Of a DNA stretch of 46,822 bases, positions 23,518 to 32,087 are shown piece by piece. Location of the stretch: the NCBI GenBank assembly GCA_002840095.1, contig PGZL01000016.1, positions 1 through 46,822 on the forward strand, written 5' to 3'. The DNA comes from Gammaproteobacteria bacterium HGW-Gammaproteobacteria-1. GTDB lineage: Bacteria > Pseudomonadota > Gammaproteobacteria > Thiohalomonadales > Thiohalomonadaceae. The stretch's first letter is position 1. Each line of letters opens with the position of its first letter. The translations under genes were made by a program, and so were the position numbers. A model generated the notes under the pieces. That model worked only from the letters and a program-made list of their open reading frames with translations. It was not told the origin of the DNA and did no database searches.

Positions 23518-25173
23518 ATGTCAAGGAAACTGAAGCTAAGCAAGACCCGCTACGCCGTACTATCCGCATTACTCGCTGGTGGGGCAGCGATATTCAGCGG
23601 CCACGCCGCTGCCGCCGATGCCGCACCCACTCTAGCGGAAGCGGATTTTGAACGCGCCAAACTGCTGTACTTCCAGCAGTGCGCGGGCTGCCACGGCGTG
23701 CTGCGCAAGGGTGCCACCGGCAAGAATCTGGAGCCGGCCAACACCAAGAAGCTGGGCCAGCAGCGCCTCGAACGCATCATCTCCTTCGGCACCGAAGGCG
23801 GCATGAACAACTTCGACGGCATCATGTCGAAGGCCGACATCAAAATGCTCGCCACCTACATCCAGATGGAGCCGCCGGTTCCGCCCGAGATGTCCCTGGC
23901 CGACATGCGCGCGCGCACCAAGATCCACGTCGATCCCAAGGATTACCCCACCAAGCCCCTGCATGGCCGCAACTGGGAGAACTTCTTCGTCGTCATCGAG
24001 CGTGACGTCGGCAAGGTCGCGGTCATCGACGGCGACAAGCATGAAGTCATCACCCACATCCCCACCGGTTACGCCGTGCACGTGCTGAAGGCACTGGAAG
24101 CCCACCAGACGCTCAAGCCGGAAAACCCGAAGGACGTCGGCCGCTTCTGGTACACCATGGGCCGTGACGGCAAGCTGACCAAGATCGACCTGTGGCAGAC
24201 CCCGGACAAGATGCTGGTGGCCGAAACCCAGATCGCCTATGACGCCCGCGACGTGGCCGTGTCCGGCGACGGCAAGTACGTGGTCGGTGGCGGTTACTGG
24301 CCGCCGCACTTCGTCATCGTCGACGCCAAGACCATGAATCCGCTCAAGGTGGTTTCCTCCCGCGGCGTGAACGTCGATGGCCAGTACGTGAACGAATCCC
24401 GCGTTGCCGCCATTTACGACACCCCCATGGCGCCGACCTGGCTGGTGAACATGAAGGAGCTGGGCCAGACCTGGCAGGTGGACTACTCCGACATCGACAA
24501 CCTGCGCATCGACAAGATCGACAATGCCAAGTTCCTGCATGACGGCTTCTTCGATCCCACCGGCCGCTACTTCCAGATCGCCGCCAACGCCTCCAACAAG
24601 ATGGTCGTGATCGACTCCAAGGAGCGCAAGCTGGAAGCGATCATCGACACCGACAAGCGTCCGCATCCGGGCCCGGGTGCCAACTGGAACGATCCCAAGT
24701 GCGGTCCGGTCGGCGGCACCTCGCATCTTGGTGTAGGCAAGCTCACCGTGTGGGGCAATGATCCTGCCAAGCACAAGAAGGACGCCTGGAAGATCTGCTA
24801 CGAAGTGCAGACCGACGGCCCCGGCCTGTTCGTCCGCACCCATCCGAAGAGCGACTACGTCTGGATCGATCAGACTCTGCATCCCGAGCCGGAAATCCAG
24901 CAGTCCATCAAGGTCATCGACAAGAAGACCGGCAAGGTCGCCAAGACCATCCGCCTGACCAACACGGAAGGCTACGTCGCGGTGCACTTCGAGTTCAACG
25001 CCGACGGCAGCGAAGTCTGGGCCTCGGTATGGAACCGCAAGGACTCCAAGACCGACAACGGCGAAATCGTTGTGTTCGATGCCAAGACCCTCCAGGAAAA
25101 GAAGAGGATCAAGGGCCTGTTCGCGCCCACCGGCAAGTTCAACGTTCACAACCGCAGCCACCACGTGACCTGA
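23518..25173 (+). CDS. nirS: Cytochrome cd1 nitrite reductase
   Basis: A 551-residue periplasmic enzyme that reduces nitrite to NO. The signal peptide covers about residues 1-33 (ends HAAAADAA). The haem c motif is CAGCH (55-59), followed by GMNNFDGIM with the methionine region. The d1 beta-propeller has GRFWYTMGRDGKLTKIDLW, DARDVAVSGDGKYVVGGGYW, the active-site histidine regions RPHPGPG and GGTSHLGVG, and ends GKFNVHNRSHHVT. The length is typical. It is the first gene of the nir cluster, with its own FNR/DNR box and terminator. Confidence 0.95.
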   Translation: MSRKLKLSKTRYAVLSALLAGGAAIFSGHAAAADAAPTLAEADFERAKLLYFQQCAGCHGVLRKGATGKNLEPANTKKLGQQRLERIISFGTEGGMNNFDGIMSKADIKMLATYIQMEPPVPPEMSLADMRARTKIHVDPKDYPTKPLHGRNWENFFVVIERDVGKVAVIDGDKHEVITHIPTGYAVHVLKALEAHQTLKPENPKDVGRFWYTMGRDGKLTKIDLWQTPDKMLVAETQIAYDARDVAVSGDGKYVVGGGYWPPHFVIVDAKTMNPLKVVSSRGVNVDGQYVNESRVAAIYDTPMAPTWLVNMKELGQTWQVDYSDIDNLRIDKIDNAKFLHDGFFDPTGRYFQIAANASNKMVVIDSKERKLEAIIDTDKRPHPGPGANWNDPKCGPVGGTSHLGVGKLTVWGNDPAKHKKDAWKICYEVQTDGPGLFVRTHPKSDYVWIDQTLHPEPEIQQSIKVIDKKTGKVAKTIRLTNTEGYVAVHFEFNADGSEVWASVWNRKDSKTDNGEIVVFDAKTLQEKKRIKGLFAPTGKFNVHNRSHHVT

Positions 25174-25191
25174 TGGCGTAAGGTGTCAGAC

Positions 25192-25223
25192 AAGGCGGGG
25201 TGAGCAATCATCCCGCCTTTTTT
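25192..25223 (+). terminator. Rho-independent terminator after nirS
   Basis: AAGGCGGG and CCCGCCTT form a stem with an 11-base loop, followed by six T residues. Partial read-through to the next gene is likely because no separate promoter box is evident before it. Confidence 0.85.
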
Positions 25224-25264
25224 CTGAAAAAAACCAGTGCCTATGTCCGGGGGAGAGTCGAAAA

Positions 25265-26965
25265 ATGGACAACTTAAAACCAAAGAATCCCTTCTTTTCG
25301 CGCAAAGTGCTGTTCGGTGCAACCATCGGCGCGGCACTGTTTTTCATGGTGGTCGGCGTCATCTTCTGGGGCGGCTTCAATACCGTCATGGAAGCCACCA
25401 ACACCATGGATTTCTGTATTTCCTGCCATGAGATGGAACAGAACGTCTACCAGGAATACAAGCACACCGTGCATTTCAGCAACCGCAGCGGCGTACGCGC
25501 CGTGTGCTCCGACTGCCACGTGCCCGATCCCTGGGTGCACAAGGTGGTACGCAAGATTCAGGCGAGCAACGAGGTCCTGCACAAGGTGCTGGGTACCATC
25601 GACACGCCGGAGAAATTCGACGCCAACCGCCTGCGCCTGGCGCGCAATGTGTGGAAGGCCATGAAATCGACCGACTCGCGCGAGTGCCGCAACTGCCATG
25701 ACTGGGATTCCATGAATCCGGAGAACCAGAAGCAGCGCTCGGCCAAGCAGCACATCTTCGCCATGGAACAGGGCCAGACCTGTATCGACTGCCACAAGGG
25801 CATCGCCCACAAGAAGGCCCACAACCTGTTGAGCGAAGAGGAAGTGGAGGCGCTGGAGAAGCCGAATCCCGCCTACAAGCGCGAACTGCCGCCGCAATGG
25901 GTCGCCTTCCGCGAGAAACTGAATGCGCCGGCAGCCACCCCGGCACCCGCTCCGACTGCGGCTGCGCCCGCGGCTGAACCGGCCCCGGCCGCCGCACCGG
26001 CACCGACCCAGGCCGCAGCCGCTCCGGCTGCCAAGGCGCCGGCCAAGACCGCCGCCGCCGGTGGCATCAAGGTCGACTGGAGCAAGGCCTCCAGCCGCGA
26101 CGTAATGCTGTTCTATCCCGGTCAGACCTCCATGGAGTGGACCCTGACCGGCAGCAAGCACGGCGGAGCCCGCGTCTACAAGAAGGCCGGCGATCGCTGC
26201 TTCGCCTGCCATGAGGGCGAACAGGAAGCCATGGGCACCAAGATGGTCACCGGCGAAAAGGCCGAGACCACGCCCATCCCCGGCAAGCGTCCCGGCGTGC
26301 CGGTGCAGATTCAGGCCACCCACGACGGGCAGCATCTGTACATGCGCTTTACCTGGCCGGATACCGCCCACGTGCCGGTCCCCTTCGTCGACGGCGGCAT
26401 GATGGACAAGGAAAACGCCGTGAAGCTGGCCATGATGATCGCCACCGACGACGTGCAGGAAGCCGCCCAGGCGGGCTGCTGGGGCACCTGCCATCACGAT
26501 GCCAACGACATGCCCAATGCGCCGGCCGGCTTTAGCGCCACCAAGTACATCGCCGAGAGCCGCACGGAGATCTCGACCAGCGATCCCATGGGCGGCTGGG
26601 ACAAGCGCAAGAGCGAAGCCGACATCGCCGCTGAACTTAAGGCCGGTCATTTCATGGACCTGCTGCGCTTCCAGGCAGGCAGCGGCAAGTCGGAAGACGG
26701 CTACATCCTCGCCGACCGCGTCATGGACGGCGGCCAGGGTGTGGAATTCGTCGGCGAGAAGCAGGGCGACAACTGGGTGGTGAGCATGAAGCGCAAACTG
26801 GCCTCCTCCACCGCGGGCGACGTCAGCCTGGCAACGGACCAGTTGTACAACATCGGCTTCGCCATACACGACGACCATACCAACGGCCGTTTCCATCACG
26901 TGTCACTGGGCTACAAGCTGGGCTTCGACAATCCGGAAGCCGAAATCAACGCAACCCGGCAGTAG
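25265..26965 (+). CDS. NapC/NirT-type multihaem cytochrome fused to a DMSO-reductase/EB_dh-like haem domain
   Basis: A 566-residue fusion. Residues 1-190: one membrane helix (about 15-37) and a NapC/NirT domain with four haem c motifs, CISCH (51), CSDCH (81), CRNCH (141) and CIDCH (173). Residues 218-266: an Ala/Pro-rich linker (PAPAPTAAAPAAEP). Residues 268-566: a beta-rich domain of the ethylbenzene-dehydrogenase gamma/DMSO-reductase haem-binding type with a fifth motif CFACH (312) and an unusual C-WGT-CH (405-410). NirT-type proteins pass electrons from quinol to periplasmic reductases; here NirS is the obvious acceptor (inference). The extra domain may hold a b-type or sixth haem. Confidence 0.85.
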   Translation: MDNLKPKNPFFSRKVLFGATIGAALFFMVVGVIFWGGFNTVMEATNTMDFCISCHEMEQNVYQEYKHTVHFSNRSGVRAVCSDCHVPDPWVHKVVRKIQASNEVLHKVLGTIDTPEKFDANRLRLARNVWKAMKSTDSRECRNCHDWDSMNPENQKQRSAKQHIFAMEQGQTCIDCHKGIAHKKAHNLLSEEEVEALEKPNPAYKRELPPQWVAFREKLNAPAATPAPAPTAAAPAAEPAPAAAPAPTQAAAAPAAKAPAKTAAAGGIKVDWSKASSRDVMLFYPGQTSMEWTLTGSKHGGARVYKKAGDRCFACHEGEQEAMGTKMVTGEKAETTPIPGKRPGVPVQIQATHDGQHLYMRFTWPDTAHVPVPFVDGGMMDKENAVKLAMMIATDDVQEAAQAGCWGTCHHDANDMPNAPAGFSATKYIAESRTEISTSDPMGGWDKRKSEADIAAELKAGHFMDLLRFQAGSGKSEDGYILADRVMDGGQGVEFVGEKQGDNWVVSMKRKLASSTAGDVSLATDQLYNIGFAIHDDHTNGRFHHVSLGYKLGFDNPEAEINATRQ

Positions 26966-26984
26966 CGAGGTTGGCCAACTAAAA

Positions 26985-26998
26985 TTGATTTCGGTCAA
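26985..26998. promoter_or_regulatory. FNR/DNR-type box upstream of the cupredoxin-nirC operon
   Basis: TTGATTTCGGTCAA fits the TTGAT-N4-GTCAA form. It lies 112 bases before the cupredoxin start and suggests a separate promoter for the haem d1 operon. Confidence 0.7.
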
Positions 26999-27109
26999 GG
27001 TATCGCACCATCGCGGAGAGCATCCTGCAAGCGTGTGTAGCGGGAAATCCGGGCCGCCGCTGGGCGGCCCGGAAATCTCCAGGGAAGGGAAACGAACGAG
27101 GTGGTTGTC

Positions 27110-27442
27110 ATGCGCCCACTGACATCCTTGAGCCTTACCCTCATCCTGCTGCTCGCCCTTGGCGGCGCAGCCGCCAAAGACAATGTCGTGATTGTGGAAA
27201 TACGCGACTTCACCTTCACTCCCCACGAACTCACCATCAAGCCCGGTACCACCGTCCGCTGGGTCAACATGGAAAAACGCCAGTACCACAGCGTGTGGTT
27301 CCGCGACGCCGGCGAGAAGGTCAGCGACTACTTTTTTCCCGGTGAATACTACGAGCGTACCTTCGATACCGAGGGCGACTTCCCCTATCTCTGCGAACCG
27401 CACATGGATGAGATGAGCGGCGTGATTCATGTGGTGAAATAG
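27110..27442 (+). CDS. Periplasmic cupredoxin (plastocyanin-like) of the nir cluster
   Basis: A 110-residue exported type-1 copper protein. The signal peptide is about 1-22 (LLALGGAAA-KD). The copper ligands are H60 (RQYHSVWF), C95 and H98 (YLCEPHMDEM) and probably M102. The ATG at 27110 has AGGTGG upstream; the GTG 9 bases earlier is less likely. It is expressed with nirC and could be the electron donor to NirS or another denitrification enzyme, as azurin and pseudoazurin are (known elsewhere). The donor role is inferred from context. Confidence 0.8.
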   Translation: MRPLTSLSLTLILLLALGGAAAKDNVVIVEIRDFTFTPHELTIKPGTTVRWVNMEKRQYHSVWFRDAGEKVSDYFFPGEYYERTFDTEGDFPYLCEPHMDEMSGVIHVVK

Positions 27443-27444
27443 CC

Positions 27445-27783
27445 ATGCTGAAATACTCCCTGCCCCTGCTGTTCGGCACCCTGCTCCTGGCGGGCACGGC
27501 GCCGTTGCAGGCCAGCGCCGAGGTCACCGCGACGCGGCAGAAGGAGTTGCTGCATCTGCTGCGCCACGATTGCGGTTCCTGTCACGGCATGACCCTGAAG
27601 GGTGGACTGGGCCCCGCCCTGTTGCCCGACGCGCTGGCCGGCAAACCTGCCGCCACCCTGGAGGCCACCGTGCTGTACGGCCGTGCCGGTACGCCCATGC
27701 CGCCCTGGCGCGGCCTGCTCAGCGAGGAAGAAGTTGCCTGGCTGGTCGCCATCCTGAAGCAAGGAGTCCCCGATGCGCATTAA
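27445..27783 (+). CDS. nirC: NirC, cytochrome c55X
   Basis: A 112-residue periplasmic monohaem cytochrome c with a signal peptide (about 1-25, ending QASA) and the haem motif CGSCH (43-47). GGLGPALLP and GTPMPPWRGLLSEEE are typical of NirC. It is thought to pass electrons in haem d1 maturation. It lies 2 bases after the cupredoxin gene and overlaps nirF. Confidence 0.88.
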   Translation: MLKYSLPLLFGTLLLAGTAPLQASAEVTATRQKELLHLLRHDCGSCHGMTLKGGLGPALLPDALAGKPAATLEATVLYGRAGTPMPPWRGLLSEEEVAWLVAILKQGVPDAH

Positions 27784-28942
27784 GCTGCCTGCCCTGTTGC
27801 TGCTGACGCTGGTGCTGGGCGGCTGCGCCACCAGCCTGCGCGGAACCGGCGATCTCGGCCTTATCATCGAGCGCGCCGACGGCAGCGTCCTCATCGTGGA
27901 AAGCAGCAACCGGCAGAAGCTGGGACGCATCGAAGGTCTGGGCGATCTGTCCCATGCCTCGGTGGTGTATTCCCGCGACGAACGCTACGCCTATGTCTTC
28001 GGCCGCGACGGCGGCCTGACCAAGGTGGACATGCTGCGCCGGCGCATCGCCGCCCGCGTGATGCAGTCCGGCAACAGTATCGGCGGGGCTATTTCGCAAA
28101 ATGGCCGCCTGGTGGCGGTGGCCAATTACCAGCCCGGCGGCGTCAAGGTATTCGACGCGGACACCCTCGAGCTGCTGGCCGACATTCCCGCCGCCTACGG
28201 CGACGGCAAGTTCTCCAAGGTCATCGGCCTCGAAGACAGCACCGACAACCGCTTTGCCTTCAGCCTGTATGACGCCGGTGAAATATGGACTGCCGATCTG
28301 AGCGATCCGCGCCGGCCGGTGATCCAGAAGTTCCGCGACATCGGCCGTCTGCCCTACGACGCCCTGATCAGCGAGGACGGACGCCACTACATCGCCGGAC
28401 TGTTCGGCGAGGACGGCCTCGTCCTGCTCGATATGTGGCACCCGGAACAAGGTGCGCGCCGCATCCTCGATCACTATGGCCGCGGCGAACAGGCCCTGCC
28501 GGTATACAAGATGCCGCACCTGGAAGGCTGGGCCCTGAGCCAGGACCACGCCTATCTCCCGGCCGTCGGCCGCCATGAGCTGCTCATCGTCAATCGTCAC
28601 GACTGGAAGGAGGCCGGGCGCATCGCACTTTACGGCCAGCCCGTATTCGCCATGGTCCGCCCGGACGGACGCCAGGTGTGGGTCAATTTCGCCCATCCCC
28701 ACAACGACACCGTGCAGGTGATCGATACCGTGACGCACAAGGTCATTGCCACACTCAAGCCGGGCAAGGCCGTGCTGCACATGGAGTTCACGCCGCGCGG
28801 CGAACACATCTGGCTTTCGATACGGGACGAGGATCGGGTGGACGTGTACGACACCACCACCCTGCAACGGATCGGCAGCATGCCCGCACTGAAACCCAGC
28901 GGTATCTTCTTCACCGCCCGCGCACACCGCATCGGACTGTAG
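27773..28942 (+). CDS. nirF: NirF, haem d1 biosynthesis protein
   Basis: A 389-residue lipoprotein-type periplasmic protein with a beta-propeller fold. The N-terminal signal has the lipobox LGGC (lipid-anchored Cys at about 18). Propeller repeats start GLIIERADGSVLIVE and continue with DLSHASVVYSRDERYAYVF. The length matches NirF. NirF acts late in haem d1 synthesis, converting a tetrapyrrole precursor in the periplasm (known). The start overlaps the nirC stop. Confidence 0.9.
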   Translation: MRIKLPALLLLTLVLGGCATSLRGTGDLGLIIERADGSVLIVESSNRQKLGRIEGLGDLSHASVVYSRDERYAYVFGRDGGLTKVDMLRRRIAARVMQSGNSIGGAISQNGRLVAVANYQPGGVKVFDADTLELLADIPAAYGDGKFSKVIGLEDSTDNRFAFSLYDAGEIWTADLSDPRRPVIQKFRDIGRLPYDALISEDGRHYIAGLFGEDGLVLLDMWHPEQGARRILDHYGRGEQALPVYKMPHLEGWALSQDHAYLPAVGRHELLIVNRHDWKEAGRIALYGQPVFAMVRPDGRQVWVNFAHPHNDTVQVIDTVTHKVIATLKPGKAVLHMEFTPRGEHIWLSIRDEDRVDVYDTTTLQRIGSMPALKPSGIFFTARAHRIGL

Positions 28943-28951
28943 GAGAACGTC

Positions 28952-29434
28952 ATGCACCGCAGCCGACGCACCGAAACGCTGGAACTGGGCACACTGGAAC
29001 GGCGTCTGCTCAACGACTTCCAGCACCACCTGCCGCTCACCCCCGCGCCTTATGCCGCCATTGCCGAAAAGCTAGGCACCAGCGAGGAGGCCGTGATCGC
29101 GGCCTTGCAGGAATTGCAGGGCGCCGGGGCCGTCAGCCGCGTCGGCGCCGTATTCCGCACCCATCGCGTCGGTGCCAGCACGCTGGCGGCAATGGCGGTG
29201 CCGCCGGAGCAACTGCAACAGGTGGCCGATCTGGTCAGCAGTTATGACGCCGTCAATCACAACTATGAACGTGAGCACCGCATCAATCTCTGGTTTGTCG
29301 CCACGGCGGCCGACGAAAAGCAGCTGACACAGGTACTGGAAGACATCGAACAGCGCACCGGCATCGCGGTGATGGCATTGCCCATGCTGGAAGACTTTCA
29401 CATCGATCTGGGATTCGACCTGAAATGGACATGA
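28952..29434 (+). CDS. nirD: NirD, sirohaem decarboxylase subunit
   Basis: A 160-residue AsnC/Lrp-like protein. It has a winged helix part (ERRLLNDFQHHLPLTPAPYAAIAEKLG) followed by a decarboxylase core with NHNYEREHRINLWFV. The first of four related genes, in the D-L-G-H order known from P. aeruginosa. Together they convert sirohaem to 12,18-didecarboxysirohaem. AGGAG precedes the ATG. Confidence 0.85.
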   Translation: MHRSRRTETLELGTLERRLLNDFQHHLPLTPAPYAAIAEKLGTSEEAVIAALQELQGAGAVSRVGAVFRTHRVGASTLAAMAVPPEQLQQVADLVSSYDAVNHNYEREHRINLWFVATAADEKQLTQVLEDIEQRTGIAVMALPMLEDFHIDLGFDLKWT

Positions 29435-29958
29435 ACGCCCTGCCCCGCACCACCGCCGACAACCTGACCGACGCCGATCGGCGCCTGGTGGCCGCGATAC
29501 AGCATGGTCTGCCGCTGGTGTCGCATCCCTACGCGGTACTGGGCGACCAGTGCGGCATGACGGAGGAACAGGTGATGACCCGGCTCGCCGGCCTGCTGGC
29601 CGACGGCACCATCAAGCGCCTCGGTGTGGTGGTACGGCATCGTGAGTTGGGCTATCGCGCCAATGCCATGGTGGTATGGGATATCGCCGACGACAAGGTC
29701 AGCGAACTGGGCCATTGCATCGGCCGCTTCGAATTCGTCACCCTCTGCTACCGCCGGCCGCGCCGCCTGCCGGCTTGGCCCTACAACCTGTTTTGCATGA
29801 TCCACGGCCAGGATCGCGATGCGGTGCTGGAGCGGGTGCGGCAGATCGAACAGCACTGCCAGATTGCCGACGTTCCCCATGAAGTTCTGTTCAGCCGCCG
29901 CCGCTTCAAGCAGCGCGGCGCCATCTACGCGCCGCTGCAGCCAGGGAGCAGCACCTGA
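29425..29958 (+). CDS. nirL: NirL, sirohaem decarboxylase subunit
   Basis: A 177-residue relative of NirD with the same fold: NLTDADRRLVAAIQHGLPLV, then GMTEEQVMTRLAGLLADGTIKRLG and YRRPRRLPAWPYNLFCMIHG. The YRRPRR-x4-WPYNLF block marks the L/H type as opposed to the D/G type. The start overlaps the nirD stop. Confidence 0.85.
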   Translation: MDMNALPRTTADNLTDADRRLVAAIQHGLPLVSHPYAVLGDQCGMTEEQVMTRLAGLLADGTIKRLGVVVRHRELGYRANAMVVWDIADDKVSELGHCIGRFEFVTLCYRRPRRLPAWPYNLFCMIHGQDRDAVLERVRQIEQHCQIADVPHEVLFSRRRFKQRGAIYAPLQPGSST

Positions 29959-30401
29959 TGGACGACATCGACCGCGCCATCATCAACGCCTTGCAGGACG
30001 GCTTTCCCGTCTGCGAACGGCCCTATGCCGCCGCCGCGGAAAAAATCGGCATAGACGAAGCGGAGCTGCTGCGGCGCCTCGCGGCGCTGCGTGAGCAGAA
30101 CACCATCAGCCGTTTCGGGCCACTGTTCCATGCCGAGCGTCTCGGTGGAGCACTGACGCTGGCGGCAATGCGCATCCCGCAGCAGGAGATGGAGCGCATC
30201 GTCGCCCTGGTCAACGCCCATCCGGAGGTGGCGCACAACTACGAACGCGCCCACGTCTTCAACATGTGGTTCGTACTGGCCACCGAAACCGAGGCCGAAC
30301 TGCTTGCCGTCATCCAGACCATCGAGGCCGAGACCGGTTATCCGGTATACAACATGCCCAAGCTGGAAGAGTATTACCTCAACCTGAGGTTCGCGGTATG
30401 A
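29958..30401 (+). CDS. nirG: NirG, sirohaem decarboxylase subunit
   Basis: A 147-residue D/G-type subunit: DIDRAIINALQDGFPVCERPY, ISRFGPLFHAERLGG and AHNYERAHVFNMWFVLATE. Its ATG overlaps the nirL stop (TGATG), and its own stop overlaps the nirH start. Confidence 0.85.
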   Translation: MDDIDRAIINALQDGFPVCERPYAAAAEKIGIDEAELLRRLAALREQNTISRFGPLFHAERLGGALTLAAMRIPQQEMERIVALVNAHPEVAHNYERAHVFNMWFVLATETEAELLAVIQTIEAETGYPVYNMPKLEEYYLNLRFAV

Positions 30402-30907
30402 GCGCAGCGACCCTGCTGGCCCTGCCCGATGCCGTCGACCGCGCGCTCATCGTCGCCACCCAGGCCGGGCTGCCGCTGGTGCCGCGCCCCTATCATGAGC
30501 TGGCGGAAAAACTTGGCATCGGCGCCGACGAAGTGATGCAGCGGCTGACCCGCATGCAGGAACGCGGCGTCATACGCCGCATAGGCCTGGTCCCCAACCA
30601 CTACGCCCTCGGCTACACCTACAACGGCATGACGGTGTGGAACGTGCCCGATGAACGCATCCACCTCCTGGGCCCCAGGCTCGGCGCCCTGCCCTTCGTC
30701 AGCCACTGCTACCGTCGGCCACGTTACCTGCCCGACTGGCCCTACAACCTGTTTGCCATGGTCCACGGCCGCAGCCGCGCCGAGACCGACGCCCAGGTGG
30801 AGGAAATCGCCCGTCTGCTGGGCGACGACGATCGCGGCCATGCCGTGCTGTACAGCACGCGCATCCTGAAAAAAACCGGGCTGCGGCTCGCCGGACGCGG
30901 AGACTGA
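30398..30907 (+). CDS. nirH: NirH, sirohaem decarboxylase subunit
   Basis: A 169-residue L/H-type subunit: ALPDAVDRALIVATQAGLPL, GIGADEVMQRLTRMQERGVI and YRRPRYLPDWPYNLFAMVHG. The start at 30398 overlaps the nirG stop (ATGA); a longer reading from 30266 would lie inside nirG. Confidence 0.85.
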   Translation: MSAATLLALPDAVDRALIVATQAGLPLVPRPYHELAEKLGIGADEVMQRLTRMQERGVIRRIGLVPNHYALGYTYNGMTVWNVPDERIHLLGPRLGALPFVSHCYRRPRYLPDWPYNLFAMVHGRSRAETDAQVEEIARLLGDDDRGHAVLYSTRILKKTGLRLAGRGD

Positions 30908-30911
30908 AACC

Positions 30912-32087
30912 ATGTTTCGCCTGTCCCAGTTCATGCAGCACCTGCTCAATCCCGCGCCGCTGACTCCGGCACGTCAACCGTCCGGCCCGGTGGTGATCTG
31001 GAACCTGATCCGGCGCTGCAATCTCACCTGCAAGCATTGCTACGCCACATCCGCCGACAAGGATTTTGCCGGCGAACTGTCTACGTCCGAGGTCTACACA
31101 GTCCTGGACGACCTCAAGGGATTCGGCGTACCGGTCCTTATTCTCTCCGGCGGCGAACCCCTGCTGCGCCCGGACATCTTCGACATTTCGCAGCGCGCCA
31201 AGGCCATGGGGTTTTACGTCGGCCTGTCCACCAATGGCACCCTGATCGATGAAAGCAATATCGACGCCATTGCGGCGGCCGGATACAACTATGTCGGCAT
31301 CAGCCTGGACGGTATCAAAACCACCCACGATCACTTCCGCCGCCTGGACGGTGCCTTCGAACGTTCGCTGCATGGCGTCCGCCTGTGCCGCGAACACGGC
31401 ATCAAGGTGGGCCTGCGCTTCACCCTGACCCAGGACAATGCCGCCGAGCTGCCGCTGCTGCTGTCCCTGATGGAGGAGGAAGGCGTCGACAAGTTCTATC
31501 TGTCCCACCTCAACTACGCCGGCCGCGGCAACCGCAACCGGCGTGACGACGTCTATCACCGCGCCACCCGCGCAGCCATGAATCTGCTGTTCGATCGCTG
31601 CCTGGACGAACAGCAGCGCGGCATCCACCGCGAGTATGTCACCGGCAACAATGACGCCGATGGCGTGTATTTCCTCATGTGGGTGCGCGAAAACTTTCCC
31701 GAACGGGCGGAGGAGATCGAGCAACGCCTGGCGCAATGGGGCGGCAACTCCTCCGGCATCAACATCGCCAACATCGACAACATCGGTAACGTCCATCCCG
31801 ACACCATGTGGTGGCATCACACCCTGGGCAATGTGCGCGAACGTCCCTTCTCCGCCATCTGGCAGGACACCAGCGATCCCCTCATGGCCGGTCTCAAGCA
31901 GCATCCCCGTCCGGTGCAGGGCCGTTGCGCCGCCTGCCGCCATCTCGCCATCTGCAACGGCAACACCCGTGTGCGCGCCCAGCAGATCAGCGGCAACCCC
32001 TGGGCCGAAGATCCGGGCTGCTACCTGGAAGACGACGAAGTACTCCCGCTGACTGCTGAATCGGCGCAGCGAAAGGCCTGTTCATGA
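30912..32087 (+). CDS. nirJ: NirJ, radical SAM haem d1 synthase
   Basis: A 391-residue radical SAM enzyme that removes propionate side chains from the didecarboxysirohaem intermediate. The 4Fe-4S SAM motif is C36-NLT-C40-KH-C43. GGEPLLRPD (about 80) and the SLDG turn follow, and a C-terminal SPASM-like region carries RCAACRHLAICNGN and PGCYLED, which would hold a second cluster. It follows nirH by 4 bases and overlaps nirN. Confidence 0.92.
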   Translation: MFRLSQFMQHLLNPAPLTPARQPSGPVVIWNLIRRCNLTCKHCYATSADKDFAGELSTSEVYTVLDDLKGFGVPVLILSGGEPLLRPDIFDISQRAKAMGFYVGLSTNGTLIDESNIDAIAAAGYNYVGISLDGIKTTHDHFRRLDGAFERSLHGVRLCREHGIKVGLRFTLTQDNAAELPLLLSLMEEEGVDKFYLSHLNYAGRGNRNRRDDVYHRATRAAMNLLFDRCLDEQQRGIHREYVTGNNDADGVYFLMWVRENFPERAEEIEQRLAQWGGNSSGINIANIDNIGNVHPDTMWWHHTLGNVRERPFSAIWQDTSDPLMAGLKQHPRPVQGRCAACRHLAICNGNTRVRAQQISGNPWAEDPGCYLEDDEVLPLTAESAQRKACS

